In this document: positions 26,780 through 38,164 of the stretch, one piece after another
Numbering within the stretch: the stretch's first letter is position 1
How the letters are laid out: each line of letters opens with the position of its first letter
From: Vanilla planifolia
Lineage: Eukaryota > Streptophyta > Magnoliopsida > Asparagales > Orchidaceae
DNA length: 64,000 nucleotides
Reading direction: 5' to 3'
Assembly (NCBI GenBank): GCA_023846275.1
Contig: JAIUJO010000071.1
Location: 2,087,846 to 2,151,845 of the forward strand
Translations under genes and position numbers: made by a program
The notes under the pieces: generated by a model
Database searches by the model: none
What the model saw: only the letters and a program-made list of their open reading frames with translations
Told to the model about the DNA's origin: nothing

Positions 26780-27482
26780 GATTTTGTGACTGGATTTGTC
26801 TATAGTCTCCAGGAGATTGATTGACGAGAGACGCTGCGGTGTCGGGTGCTTAGGCGCCATGCGTGTTTCGAGATGGGCGTTCCCACTGGCATGCTACCTG
26901 GAAGCCCAGAGGAGAGCTACTCTGGTGTGACTAGGGGTGACTGTGGTTGGTCGGAGTCTGGGACTGAGAGTGCCTATCCACCATACATTGTTATGCTGTA
27001 TTCCTATATTTTTGCTATTATCCTTCTCTTGCATGTGAGTTTTACTAGCTGTCTTTCCTACTGGGCGTAGCTCATTCCTGTATTGTATATTTCAGTGGCT
27101 CGGCAGACTTGACGCTACCTGATTAGGTGGGATCGTGGTCAGCAGGCTTGTGGAGGATATCTGATTGTGATTGTCTGAGATATTCTGGTTAGTTGATTGT
27201 TGCTGTTGGATGTATTTAATGAGGTTATTATTCTCATATGTCATGTAATATGTGAGGGAAATTCTGACTTATGTTTCTGGTTGGATAATATTGCACTTGT
27301 TGGACTTGGTCTTATTCTTGTAATGTAGTTTCCATTTACTACCCTACCTTATTGTCTTGGAGTATGGTGTGTGGAGTGCCATATTTTATCTGAGGATGTT
27401 ATATATCTTTTTGTTTGATGGTGAGGTCATTACATGACTATGGAACTTAACCATGGGGGTTCAGACTTCTAATAGACCGGTT

Positions 27483-27505
27483 CTCCTACCCGTAGGGGTT
27501 AGGAG
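27483..27505 (+). other. Predicted RNA hairpin in the LTR 3' part
   Basis: CTCCTACCC, loop GTAG, then GGGTTAGGAG form a near-perfect stem with one unpaired base. A second GTAGGAG at about 27517 could compete for the left arm. It would lie in the transcript leader if transcription starts near 25205. Function is unknown. Confidence 0.4.
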
Positions 27506-27749
27506 TATTGGGTCTAGTAGGAGTAACATTGCGCGAGTCCATCTGTTAATTCAGGAGTCATGAACCTGATTTGACGGTGTACTCGGGAGATGGGATCCAC
27601 ATTGTTAAGGGAAGTAGGTGTGTAATGATGTGTTATATCCTATGTTTTCGTAGGCTACTCAGGTTGGTATGGGACGATCTGAGCTGTCTATATAAAAAAA
27701 AAAATTGTATGCCAAAAATCAGCCTAGGAAAAATGGGGTGTAACAGGAG

Positions 27750-27762
27750 TGGTATCAGAGCC
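27750..27762 (+). other. Primer-binding site for initiator Met-tRNA
   Basis: TGGTATCAGAGCC matches the complement of the 3' end of plant initiator Met-tRNA. A two-base offset (CT) then precedes AGGTT, which fits the next tRNA bases. It begins four bases after the LTR end, as expected for a minus-strand DNA priming site. The same PBS is typical of plant chromoviruses. Confidence 0.9.
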
Positions 27763-27823
27763 CTAGGTTAAGATAGTGGGGCTAGACATATCAGAGCCCT
27801 AGGTGAGATAGCGGGGCTAGACA
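27753..27823 (+). repeat. 36-bp tandem duplication overlapping the primer site
   Basis: TATCAGAGCCCTAGGT...AGATAG.GGGGCTAGACA occurs at 27753-27788 and again, one base shorter, at 27789-27823. The second copy repeats all of the primer site except its first three bases (TGG). Confidence 0.85.
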
Positions 27824-27939
27824 TGTATAGAAGTTCAACCCAAGGTGGGGAGAACTGTTGATTCTTTTTTTTACTATAGTAGTCCATATGCCAATTGCCA
27901 AATGACGACTCTAATGCCAGATTAGTTGCTTTTGACAGT
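27763..27939 (+). other. Leader between primer site and gag, with short upstream ORFs
   Basis: A 177-bp untranslated leader. Before the chosen gag ATG it holds three very short ATG-initiated frames: 27823-27861 (12 codons), one at about 27888 (5 codons) and one at about 27902 (7 codons). They would be expected to lower initiation at gag or to be bypassed by leaky scanning or shunting. Nothing else is recognised. Confidence 0.5.
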
Positions 27940-28878
27940 ATGGCTGGTACCAGGAGACTTTCCGCTCGTGGAGCAGCTAGAGGCAGACCTGCATCTACTA
28001 CTCCTACCCCAGAGACGAGCCCAGCATTGCCAGTTGAGCCAGCCGTGGATCGTTGGATCGATGCCTTCATGCGGTTGCGTCCGCGGAGCTTCAGTGGGTC
28101 GGCTGACCCAGCGGTGGCTGATGACTGGATGGCTCATATGCTTGAGCTGTTTGATGCCTTGGGATGTCCACTTGGCAGGAGGGTAGTACTTGCTGCTCTA
28201 GTATTCGAGGGAGAGGCTGCTACCTGGTTGAGAGGCCAGCGGCGCGCCATGTATGGGGAGGCCCAGAACAGCGAGATAGCATGGGAAGACTTTGTTGAGG
28301 CATTCAGGGAGTGCTACATTCCGGCTTCTGCTATGTCTCAGTTCAGGAGGGAACTTATACACCTCAGACAGGGCCAGATGTCAGTGAACGATTACTTATC
28401 GAGGTTCACTTATCTGGCGAGGTACGCCGCAGAGCTGGTACCTTCTGAGGAGCGCAGATGTGAGATGTTCCTGGAGGGACTTCGTCCTATGCTGCAGCGC
28501 CAGCTAGTTGTGAGTCGGTTTGCCAGGTTTCGTGACTTGGTGGAGGCTGCGAGATCCGTTGAGCTTATTGACACCCGGATGGAGGCCCAGAGAGAGACTC
28601 ACAACAAGAGGAAGGAATTCAGAAATGTCCAACAAAACAAAAAGGACAAGAGACACAGAGATCACCGTGGTACTCAGGAGGGCGTGGTCCAGCCACGACC
28701 TATCTCTGAGAGACCAGGGCAGCAGACAGGTACCCGGACTGGGGGGATTATCTGCTATCATTGTCGACAGCCCGGACACAAGAAGTGCGACTGCCCAGAG
28801 TTGAAGAAACAGAGGATCACAGGACCGGTTGGTTCATCTGGGGGACAGCCCAGAGTGTTTGCACTGACTCGGCAGTAG
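27940..28878 (+). CDS. gag: Gag polyprotein of the Ty3/gypsy element
   Basis: Structural protein that forms the virus-like particle and packages element RNA in the cytoplasm. I chose the ATG at 27940 (AGTATGGCT, with G at +4), giving 312 residues. The frame is open slightly further upstream, to 27895, but has no ATG there. After a basic, Ala/Pro-rich N-terminus, residues about 45-185 read as a Ty3-type gag domain (for example PRSFSGSADP, FEGEAATWLRG, FRECYIPASA, MSVNDYLSRF). A Lys/Arg-rich linker follows. A CCHC zinc knuckle, CYHCRQPGHKKCDC, lies at residues 272-285 (28753-28794) and binds nucleic acid. pol follows at once in the same register. Some plant Ty3 families are known to express Pol by stop read-through. 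Identification is secure by motif. Confidence 0.9.
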   Translation: MAGTRRLSARGAARGRPASTTPTPETSPALPVEPAVDRWIDAFMRLRPRSFSGSADPAVADDWMAHMLELFDALGCPLGRRVVLAALVFEGEAATWLRGQRRAMYGEAQNSEIAWEDFVEAFRECYIPASAMSQFRRELIHLRQGQMSVNDYLSRFTYLARYAAELVPSEERRCEMFLEGLRPMLQRQLVVSRFARFRDLVEAARSVELIDTRMEAQRETHNKRKEFRNVQQNKKDKRHRDHRGTQEGVVQPRPISERPGQQTGTRTGGIICYHCRQPGHKKCDCPELKKQRITGPVGSSGGQPRVFALTRQ

Positions 28879-28896
28879 GCTTCAGAGTCACCAGAG

Positions 28897-31800
28897 GTGA
28901 TCACAGGTATGCTTTATTTTGGCAACGTGCAGTGCATGACTTTGTTTGATACTGGTGCATCTCATTCTTTTGTTGCTGAGAGGATCTGGAATCAGACATC
29001 AGGATCCAAGGTTTACTTGAAGGAACCCTTATTGGTTAGGCTTCCTGATGGGAAAGAGATTCCCACTGTTCAGAAGATTGACGGATCTATTCTGATTAGT
29101 GGACACGAGTTCGTGACAGAGTTGATATGTGTGCCACTAGCAGAGTTCGACATCATTTTGGGAATGGATTGGTTGTGCTACCATGCAGTGGTGCTGGATT
29201 GTTGGGAGAAGAAGGTCAGGATCAGAGTGCCTGGTTCGGGGGATGTGATATACTTTGGTCTGAATAGGCAGATTCCCCTGATCTCAGTTCTGCAGGCGGA
29301 GAGGTTAGTAAGTAAGGGTTGTACTGGTTGGTTGGCCTATGTGACCGATAGCCAAGCCACCACTACCCCTATGTCAGATATTCCAGTGGTGAGAGACTTT
29401 CCTATGGTCTTTCCAGAGGAGTTGCCTGGACTTCCACCAGCTAGGGAAGTGGAGTTTTTGATTGATTTGGAGGCAGGAGTAGCTCCTATTGCTAGAGCTC
29501 CTTACAGGATGGCTCCAGCCGAGCTAGCAGAGTTGAAGACTCAATTACAGGACTTATTAGACAAGGGACTCATACGCCCCAGTTGTTCACCTTGGGGTGC
29601 CCCTGTCTTATTCGTCAAGAAGAAAGATGGTAGTATGAGGCTGTGTGTGGATTATAGGGAATTGAATAAGGTTACTATTCGTAACCGGTACCTGTTACCA
29701 CGCATCGATGATTTGTTGGATCAGCTTCAGGGAGCAACTGTGTTCTCCAAGATTGATTTACGCTCGGGTTATCACCAGATCCGGATTAGAGGTTCTGATG
29801 TACCCAAAACAGCATTTCGTACTAGATATGGGCATTACGAGTTCACAGTGTTACCTTTTGGATTGACTAATGCTCCAGCAGTATTTATGAACCTGATGCA
29901 TCGAGTGTTTCGTGCCTTTCTGGATCGGTTTGTGATCATCTTTATAGATGATATATTGATTTATTCCAGAGATAGGGAAACTCATGCAGATCAGTTGAGG
30001 ACTGTGCTTACAGTGTTGCGGGAGAATGAGCTGTATGCAAAATTCTCCAAGTGTTCCTTTTGGCTTGACTCAGTAGCATTCTTGGGACACATTGTCAGTG
30101 CAGAGGGCGTGGCTGTTGATCCTAGCAAGATACGAGCTATTGTTGATTGGAAACGGCCATCTTCTGTCACTGAGATCCGGAGTTTCCTTGGTTTGGCTGG
30201 ATACTATAGGAAATTTGTTCCTCACTTTTCTAGACTGGCCGCTCCACTAACACAGTTGACCCGAAAGGGAAAATCTTTTGAGTGGTCAGAGAGGTGTGAG
30301 AACAGTTTCCTAGAGCTGAAGCAGAAGCTTAGCACCGCTCCAGTATTGATGTTACCTACACAGGAGAAGCCGTATCAGATGTATACTGATGCTTCACATA
30401 TAGGCTTGGGAGCCGTACTGATGCAGGATAGTAGAGTTATAGCATATGCTTCGAGGCAACTGAAGGATCATGAGAAGAATTATCCCACTCATGATTTGGA
30501 GTTAGCTGCTGTCATTTTTGCCTTGAAGATATGGAGACATTATTTGTACGGAGTTCCTGTAGATTGTTTCTCCGACCACAAGAGTCTTAAGTATCTGTTC
30601 ACTCAGAAGGAACTGAACTTGAGGCAGAGGAGGTGGTTGGAACTGATAAAAGATTACGAACTGACAATAAACTACTGCGAGGGAAAGGCTAATCCAGTGG
30701 CTGATGCCTTGAGCAGACACGCAGTTGTGTATACTGTGATAGCTTGCGACTCTATAGCAGACTTGGATTGGGATGTTGAGAGATGTCAGGAACAGTTGTC
30801 TGTTCAGAGACTGGCTCACAGACTCAGTTCGTTGACTATTCGGGCTGACTGGTTATCTGAGATGCGTGATCTTCAGCTTTGTGATGAAGAGCTGAAGGAG
30901 AAGTTAGAGTTGGCATCGCAGGGATTGGGAGGAGACTTTGCTCTCAGAGACGACATTTTGACTTTCAGGGGTCGCTGGTGTGTGCCATCACATCAGGAGT
31001 TCAGGGAGAGGATCCTTCGAGAGGCTCATTATGGAACTTTGGCTATGCACCCTGGAGAAGTCAAGATGTACAGGAATTTGAGGAGTGTTTTCTGGTGGAG
31101 AGGTTTGAAGGCAGATGTTGCTGCTTTTGTTAAGAAGTGCCTTACATGTCAGCAAGTTAAGGCCGAGCACCAGAGACCTGGGGGATTGCTGCAGAGATTG
31201 CCGATTCCGGAGTGGAAATGGGATGACATCACTATGGACTTTGTAACTGGTCTTCCTCGTACCAGACAAGGTTTTGACGCCATTTGGGTCATCGTGGATC
31301 GATTGACCAAGTCAGCCCATTTCTTATCAATTAAGAAGACGGATTCAGCGGCACAATTGGCAGAGGTATATATTCAGCAGATTGTCAGATTGCATGGAAT
31401 TCCCCGATCTATTATTTCTGACAGAGACGCCAAGTTCACATCACAGTTTTGGAGGAGCTTACACACTGCCATGTGTATACAGTTGAAGTTCAGTACTGCT
31501 TATCATCCTCAGACAGATGGACAGTCTGAGCGGACTATTCAGACCTTGGAGGATTTGCTACGCTTGAGCGTACAAACTTACTCAACAGATTGGGCCAGAC
31601 GGTTACCCTTGGTAGAGTTTGTGTACAATAACAGCTTCCAGGCGTCGATTGGTATGGCACCTTACGAGGCATTGTATGGGCGTAGGTGCAGATCCCCTCT
31701 TTGTTGGGAGGAGGGTGATTCCAGGAGGGTGTGGGGACCTCAGATTGTGCAGGAGACCACAGCTGAAGTCAAGTTATTGCAAGACAGATTACGTATTGTG

Positions 31801-32304
31801 CAAGATCGCCAGACGAAATATTATGATCCTAAGCACAGAGCTGTTGAGTTTTCTGTGGGAGATAGGGTATTCCTGAAGATCAGTCCTATGCGAGGTCTAT
31901 TCCGGTTCGGGAAGCCTTCTAAGCTTCGACCTCGTTACATTGGACCCTATCCTATTCTAGAGAGGGTTGGTGAAGTGGCTTACAGGTTGGCACTTCCTGA
32001 ACATCTGATTGGGATTCACAATGTGTTTCATGTTTCGAATCTCAAGAGATATGTGCCAGATCCTTCTCATTGTATCAGCGATGATCTTCCTGGTTTGCAA
32101 GTGACACCAGATTCTTCTTATGTGGAACTACCAGTTCGCATCCTCGAGGAGAGCAACAGACAGCTGAGGAACAGGTCGTTTCCTATGGTCAAGGTTCTGT
32201 GGAATAGACATGACGAAAGGGAGGCAACCTGGGAGCTAGAGCAGGATGTTGCGGAGAAGTGGCCGGAACTTCTTGCTGAATTTCGAGGGCGAAATTCCGG
32301 ATAA
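28897..32304 (+). CDS. pol: Pol polyprotein: protease, RT, RNase H, integrase, chromodomain
   Basis: Open frame of 1135 codons that supplies all replication enzymes. Domains by residue: aspartic protease about 1-110 (DTGASHSF, catalytic D18; ILGMDW); reverse transcriptase about 200-380 (PYRMAP; VDYRELN; FIDD at 349-352); RNase H about 495-615 ([11 protein letters not shown]498); integrase zinc finger H711/H718/C748/C751; integrase core D781, D842, E878 with the classic 35-residue D-E spacing; then a chromodomain-like end about 1079-1127 ([19 protein letters not shown]). Chromodomains of this kind target integration to marked heterochromatin, which fits its place in a satellite. The frame is in register with gag. 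Its first codon is not ATG, so Pol is presumably made as a Gag extension. All catalytic residues I looked for are present. Confidence 0.93.
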   Translation: MITGMLYFGNVQCMTLFDTGASHSFVAERIWNQTSGSKVYLKEPLLVRLPDGKEIPTVQKIDGSILISGHEFVTELICVPLAEFDIILGMDWLCYHAVVLDCWEKKVRIRVPGSGDVIYFGLNRQIPLISVLQAERLVSKGCTGWLAYVTDSQATTTPMSDIPVVRDFPMVFPEELPGLPPAREVEFLIDLEAGVAPIARAPYRMAPAELAELKTQLQDLLDKGLIRPSCSPWGAPVLFVKKKDGSMRLCVDYRELNKVTIRNRYLLPRIDDLLDQLQGATVFSKIDLRSGYHQIRIRGSDVPKTAFRTRYGHYEFTVLPFGLTNAPAVFMNLMHRVFRAFLDRFVIIFIDDILIYSRDRETHADQLRTVLTVLRENELYAKFSKCSFWLDSVAFLGHIVSAEGVAVDPSKIRAIVDWKRPSSVTEIRSFLGLAGYYRKFVPHFSRLAAPLTQLTRKGKSFEWSERCENSFLELKQKLSTAPVLMLPTQEKPYQMYTDASHIGLGAVLMQDSRVIAYASRQLKDHEKNYPTHDLELAAVIFALKIWRHYLYGVPVDCFSDHKSLKYLFTQKELNLRQRRWLELIKDYELTINYCEGKANPVADALSRHAVVYTVIACDSIADLDWDVERCQEQLSVQRLAHRLSSLTIRADWLSEMRDLQLCDEELKEKLELASQGLGGDFALRDDILTFRGRWCVPSHQEFRERILREAHYGTLAMHPGEVKMYRNLRSVFWWRGLKADVAAFVKKCLTCQQVKAEHQRPGGLLQRLPIPEWKWDDITMDFVTGLPRTRQGFDAIWVIVDRLTKSAHFLSIKKTDSAAQLAEVYIQQIVRLHGIPRSIISDRDAKFTSQFWRSLHTAMCIQLKFSTAYHPQTDGQSERTIQTLEDLLRLSVQTYSTDWARRLPLVEFVYNNSFQASIGMAPYEALYGRRCRSPLCWEEGDSRRVWGPQIVQETTAEVKLLQDRLRIVQDRQTKYYDPKHRAVEFSVGDRVFLKISPMRGLFRFGKPSKLRPRYIGPYPILERVGEVAYRLALPEHLIGIHNVFHVSNLKRYVPDPSHCISDDLPGLQVTPDSSYVELPVRILEESNRQLRNRSFPMVKVLWNRHDEREATWELEQDVAEKWPELLAEFRGRNSG

Positions 32305-32315
32305 GGTGGGGAGAT
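32303..32315 (+). other. Polypurine tract
   Basis: AAGGTGGGGAGAT lies immediately before the 3' LTR and serves as the plus-strand DNA primer in this class. It touches the last codon of pol, leaving no room for an envelope or extra gene. Confidence 0.85.
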
Positions 32316-35300
32316 TGTTATACCCAGTAAAAAGTTTTATGTTAATCTTTAATGAATTAATTTTTGGCTTGGATGATTTCAGATCGACAGTAGGATGAGC
32401 CAGGAGCTCAATCAGAGGCTATTGGAATTTCTGAAATTTCTAGGGATTTTTCGGAGCACCGAGGTGAATTTTAAGTAATTTTCCCTGTTTAATTAGATTT
32501 ATTGGATTTTTAGAAATTCGAAAATCCATTTAAATTAAACCGGAAATTGGTTTTTACCGCGCGTGAACCGGACCGGAACGGTTCAGTGGAGGCGGAGACG
32601 GTTCGCCGAGTGAGTTTGCGCGTGCGTTCTGATAAGCGGATCGGACGGTCGTGATCGACGGTTGGGATTGAACCGGCTGATCGGGTGCTTACCGTGTCGA
32701 TAGCGTGTCGACAGCGCGTATCGGGTGCTTACCGTGTCGAAAGCGTGTCAACGGCGCGTAATGGGTTTCACCGTGTCGGCCAGAAATATAAAACCCTCGC
32801 GAAACGATTAGGGTTCGTTCGGCCGACCGATAGAGAGAGTTTTTCCGGCGTACGGCGCGTGATTCCGGCGGCCTGGCAAGGGGCTTTTTGTGCCTGGAGA
32901 TTCACGAGAACGAGGAGAGTCAATTCGTACCGGATTCGTTCGGCGAGGAGCTGCGGCGAGCTGCGGACGAAGTTCACCGTCGCCGGCGTCGTTAAGGTAG
33001 GAAATTCAGTTTAAATTAGTGATTTAGTAGAAAATTAAAAGCATGAAATACTTTGCTTAATGAAAACAAGCATGTGGATGAAAATCGGATTTAATTGAAT
33101 GCTAATTTGTGTCTTTTGCAAATTTCGGAATTTCCTGGAAAAATTCCCATTTCGCCGAAAAAAAAAATTTATTGATGCTTAGGAGCATGTTAGGAAATTG
33201 TTCTCCTTGTTCGCAGTCGCCGGAAATCGACGGAAGGATCGAAATGGTCGGCGATGGCGGCGGCTAGGGTTTCGCGGGCTTCGGACCGAGAAAGGAGAAG
33301 GGTTTAGATAATATCAAATTTAATTAAGTAATTAATGATATTTACGCCATTTTATTAGTAATTAAAATTAATCCGATTAACGGATTATTAAGAAATTGGT
33401 TCGGCGGTGCCGCGGTTCAGCGCGAGGGTCCCGAACCGGTGGCGAGATCCGGTTCAGGGGATTCGGCGCGGTTCAGTGAGAAGCGGTTCTCGGCTCAGCG
33501 CGAAGGCCGAACCGGCGGCGAGAACCGGGTTCACGGAAGCGCGGGCGGTATATTGGAATTAACGGAATTTTAAAATTCGGTAATTAATCCGAATTTCGGA
33601 AAATGGATATATGTGAATTTAAATTTTAATTCGGAAATTTATTCCGAATTTCGGAAAATTAAGAAAGGGCAGAATTTGATTTTTTGGAATTTTTAAATTA
33701 ATTCAGAAATTAATCCGAATTTTTGGAAAAACAGGATATATGTGGAATTTATTAATCCGAATTTTCGGAAAAAGGATATATGTGGAATTTAAATTCTATT
33801 CGGAAATTTATTTCGAATTTCGGAAAATGGATAAAGGGCGGAAATTGAAATTGGGATTTAAAAATTTCCTGAAGTGGGGAAAAATGTTATCAGTGATGAC
33901 AGTACAGCTGGAAACAGTCAGACAGAAGTATGGTACACGGATGCTACCAGAACAGTCAGTAATTGACAGTTGTGTTGCTTGATGGCAATGGCATGGATTG
34001 AGTCAGTTTACTCAGTGTTGGCATATTTTATGGATTGGCATACTGGACCGGACTACTATAGACCCTATATGATGTTTTAGGGTAGTTGTGGTAGGTAACT
34101 GTGCGGTTCAGACTTAGCTTCCACAGTATACATGTGACTGGTATGCGCCTTGTTGTACCTGGATACATGTTGCCGGATCTTGGAGTTAGAGATTGGCAAT
34201 GACTGTAGGGGCGTGAGCTTCTATGGAAGTTGTTGGTAGAGGACTCTTTGGGACGGTGGCTGAGTCGATCTCTCCTGGTCCATGTGTATAGGCCTGCGCG
34301 CCTGAGGGTGGCAGGGGTGTCTCGCAGTGGCTAGCCAAGTGTGTAGGCCTGCGCGCCTTAGGGTGGCAGGGGTGTCTCACGTTGGCTAGAGATTTTGTGA
34401 CTGGATTTGTCTATAGTCTCCAGGAGATTGATTGACGAGAGACGCTGCGGTGTCGGGTGCTTAGGCGCCATGCGTGTTTCGAGATGGGCGTTCCCACTGG
34501 CATGCTACCTGGAAGCCCAGAGGAGAGCTACTCTGGTGTGACTAGGGGTGACTGTGGTTGGTCGGAGTCTGGGACTGAGAGTGCCTATCCACCATACATT
34601 GTTATGCTGTATTCCTATATTTTTGCTATTATCCTTCTCTTGCATGTGAGTTTTACTAGCTGTCTTTCCTACTGGGCGTAGCTCATTCCTGTATTGTATA
34701 TTTCAGTGGCTCGGCAGACTTGACGCTACCTGATTAGGTGGGGTCGTGGTCAGCAGGCTTGTGGAGGATATCTGATTGTGATTGTCTGAGATATTCTGGT
34801 TAGTTGATTGTTGCTGTTGGATGTATTTAATGAGGTTATTATTCTCATATGTCATGTAATATGTGAGGGAAATTCTGACTTATGTTTCTGGTTGGATAAT
34901 ATTGCACTTGTTGGACTTGGTCTTATTCTTGTAATGTAGTTTCCATTTACTACCCTACCTTATTGTCTTGGAGTATGGTGTGTGGAGTGCCATATTTTAT
35001 CTGAGGATGTTATATATCTTTTTGTTTGATGGTGAGGTCATTACATGACTATGGAACTTAACCATGGGGGTTCAGACTTCTAATAGACCGGTTCTCCTAC
35101 CCGTAGGGGTTAGGAGTATTGGGTCTAGTAGGAGTAACATTGCGCGAGTCCATCTGTTAATTCAGGAGTCATGAACCTGATTTGACGGTGTACCCGGGAG
35201 ATGGGATCCACATTGTTAAGGGAAGTAGGTGTGTAATGATGTGTTATATCCTATGTTTTCGTAGGCTACTCAGGTTGGTATGGGACGATCTGAGTTGTCT

Positions 35301-35355
35301 ATATAAAAAAAAAATTGTATGCCAAAAATCAGCTTAGGAAAAATGGGGTGTAACA
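32316..35355 (+). repeat. 3' LTR (3040 bp)
   Basis: Copy of the 5' LTR at a constant offset of 7611 bp, one base shorter because of an A-run near its end. By eye there are eight base differences, all transitions, all between positions equivalent to 26320 and 27724. The first 1.6 kb appears identical. Six of the eight have T or A here against C or G in the 5' LTR, as deamination of methylated cytosine would give. It ends GGGTGTAACA and is followed by ATACA. Confidence 0.95.
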
Positions 35356-35360
35356 ATACA
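35356..35360. repeat. Target-site duplication, right copy (ATACA)
   Basis: Matches 24700-24704. The satellite resumes directly with AATCAAAATGTCATGC, continuing the monomer interrupted at 24699. Confidence 0.93.
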
Positions 35361-38143
35361 AATCAAAATGTCATGCAATGGTTGCCATTATCTTAGAAAA
35401 TAAAATATTTAAAAGTGTAAAAATTAATATGTAATTGGTAGGAGATTGCCGAGGTGAGTCCAATGACATTTTTTAATTTTGATCAAACCTTGTGTAGAAT
35501 TACTGTTAATTACATTAATAAATAAGGTTAAAAATTACTTAATAATTATTTTATTGTAAAGTGAACATGTAATAAAGATAAATTAAAGTAAAATAATTTC
35601 AAAAACCTAAAAAAACATTTTGAAGAAATGTGCATAGTTGTAGGGGAAAGTTAAATTCTAAGATACTAAAGACTTCAAATTTAATATCCTCAATTATCAA
35701 ATGTGGTATGAATCGAATGAGTTGTAAAGCATTCTCAATTGTTGAACATTTTTAAGTATAAGAAAAGAATATTTAATTTGATATACCTTGTTCACATGAG
35801 TCTAATGATATTTTTTAAATTTCCATTAGACTTCGTTTTGATTTACTATGAATCACCAATGTAAAAATAATAGAAAAAATAAATTATGAATTTTATATTA
35901 AGTAAATATATATTAAAGCTAAAGTAGTTATTTTAAAACAACACAATACAACTCTATCAAAGTAATAAAATTGAAGAAATTAGTAAACTGTATTGGAAAG
36001 TTGCATTCTGTAATAATAAGAAGATAGAGTGTAAATTTCTCAATCATAATATCTAGTTTCAATTGAAGTGGTTCTTAAAACATGCAAAAGCCATATAAAA
36101 ATAATTTAAAATTTTAAAAAAGTATATTTAATTTGAATGATCAATTAGAATTGTTCGAAAATACTATAAATTGCTAAATTAAAAAATATTATAATAATAA
36201 TTTATTAGTTAAAAAATTAGTGCATATATAATATATCAACAAAGAAATATGAACAAATCAATGTGATGTTAGGGTTACAAGAAAGATGAATTAGAGTTTC
36301 AAAATAATATTACCAAATAAAGTAAAAAAGTTTGAAGAAATGGGATAAATTGCACCAAAAAGTTTCATTCCAAGGTACTAATGAGATTAAGCATAATATG
36401 CTTGATCAAAAAATCAGATACGCATTAAAATGCCTCGCAAAACTTACAAAAATCATTGGGAAAATAATCTGAACAAAAATACTAAATAAATATTTAATTT
36501 GTCAATGCTTATTGTGATGTGTATAATGACATATGATATGTCTCAACAAAACCACATTTCGAGTTTTAGTGAATGAAATTATTCTAATTAAACATAAATA
36601 ACAATAAGGAATTTTGTTAACATTATAGAAATATATATTAAAACTTAAATGTTATAAATTTAAGCAAAGTAATATAACCAAATAAAGAGTTGTAAAAGTT
36701 ACACCATATCAAATTTAGAGTTATATAATAATATAATCAAATGAGAGCAAACAATTTGAAGAATTGAGATAAATTATTGAGAAATTTGCATTCAAAAATA
36801 ATAAACTAATACATTATAATATTTTTTATTTGATAAAGAAACAAATCAAATCACATAAAACAACTGAAAATCTTAGCAAATATAATCATACAAAATTTAA
36901 AAAGAATATTTTATTGGATAAAACTTGTCGTGGCAAGTCCAACAATATTTATGTCTTCATGATGTAACAACAAATAGAACTACTATAGTTTTTTTTAAAA
37001 TAAATAAGCTTAAATAATAATAAATTATTATTAATATATTAAATTAATATATAAAAAAGTTAAAATAAGATAAATTAAAGCAATATAATAAGGTATAATT
37101 AATGAATTATTTTTTTAAATAAATGACATAAATTGATGGGAAAGTTGCATTCCTTGATACTAAGCAGATGAGTGTAATGTCCATGATCATCAAATTAGGT
37201 TTGAATCTTACATCTTGTAAACCATAAAAAAACTCTAAAAATATTTAAAAACATGCAAAAAAATATATAATTTGTTATAACTCTTTGAGACTGGTCCAAA
37301 AATATTTTTTAATTCTCCAATAAACATCACTTAGAAATAATATGATTATAGATGTAAATAATGATAAATAATAATATGTTATTATTTCCAATATTCAGTA
37401 AAAATATATTGAACCTGAAATATTAAAAATTGGAGCAATGTAATATAACTAATGTAAGAAAAACTTTTTTGAAAAAATGAGATAAATCATACAAGAATAT
37501 TTCATTTTAACATAGTAAGATGATAGAGTGTAAGATTCTCGTTAATCAAATTAGAAACGAGTTTAAATGCCACTTAATGTATGATAAAAAAATAAAAAAT
37601 ATATTGAAAAAAATAAAAGTGAATATTTAATTTGACACAACACGATGAGACAACTCCAATAATGTTTGTTTTATCTCTATATGACCTAGTTTGGAATTAT
37701 TAAGAGTTACCAAATTAAACAAGCATATATAAAAATATATTATTATCTTAATAATAAGTAAACGTATAGTAAGTCTAGAATCTAATAAATGTAATAAATG
37801 AAATATAAAAAAAAATCAAAGTGATGTTAAGCTTACACAAGAAGAGAGTTAAAGTTTCATAGTAACATAAGCAAATCAACCAAAAACATTTGAAGAAATG
37901 ATATAAATTAAACGAGAAAATAACATTCCAACATTATAAGGATTTTGAGTGGAACTTTCTCTATGGCATAATCATGTATAAACTGAATGTCGTATAACAT
38001 ATGACAAAAAAGTTGAAAACTTAAAAATATAAAAACAAATTTTTCCTTGGTTAAAGCTTGTTTAGTTCACCATTATGACATTTGTTTCACCTCGAGCAAA
38101 CCCATTAAAAATTAATGGGGAATTATCAATGAAAAAAATATTA

Positions 38144-38164
38144 TTATATATATATATATATATA
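38144..38164. repeat. (AT)n microsatellite
   Basis: A TA run of about 20 bp at the same monomer position as the runs at 20280 and 60139, the AAATATATATTAAAG segment. Confidence 0.9.

Larger units (their letters stand above)
24705..27745 (+). repeat. 5' LTR (3041 bp)
   Basis: It starts TGTTATACCC and ends GGGTGTAACA, whose reverse complement TGTTACACCC makes a 10-bp imperfect terminal inverted repeat with the usual TG...CA ends. In order it holds an AT-rich start, a GC-rich segment with 40-bp repeats and a TATA-like box (about 25069-25184), a TTCCGAATTTCGGAA-rich AT segment (about 25940-26235), a 55-bp tandem duplication (26673-26779) and a 3' part ending in an A-run. Open frames at 25074-25403 and 26846-27070 occur identically in both LTRs and show no recognisable domain, so I do not call them genes. 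It matches the 3' LTR except for eight transitions and one base in the A-run. Confidence 0.95.
24705..35355 (+). mobile_element. Ty3/gypsy chromovirus LTR retrotransposon, Tekay/Del-like
   Basis: Complete element of 10,651 bp. Parts in order: LTR 24705-27745, Met-tRNA primer site 27750-27762, gag 27940-28878, pol 28897-32304, polypurine tract about 32303-32315, LTR 32316-35355, all flanked by ATACA. The order protease-RT-RNase H-integrase places it in Ty3/gypsy. The C-terminal chromodomain and 3-kb LTRs point to the Tekay/Del clade of plant chromoviruses. It has no envelope gene, because pol ends at the polypurine tract. It looks essentially whole, with none or at most one break. Eight LTR differences in about 3.04 kb give roughly 0.1 million years if 1.3e-8 substitutions per site per year applies. 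Its balanced, CpG-rich composition contrasts sharply with the surrounding array. The clade call comes from reading motifs, not from a tree. Confidence 0.93.

Noticed and set aside
27688-27697. TATA-like CTATATAAAA near the end of the LTR
   Set aside because: A start here would leave almost no repeated R region for strand transfer. The A-run makes a chance match likely.
30502-30819. Antisense open frame within pol (also 30988-31269 and 28504-28779)
   Set aside because: These lie opposite well-supported pol or gag coding sequence and have no recognisable domain.
32304-32316. Possible envelope or extra gene after pol
   Set aside because: pol runs into the polypurine tract and the LTR starts at once, so there is no space.
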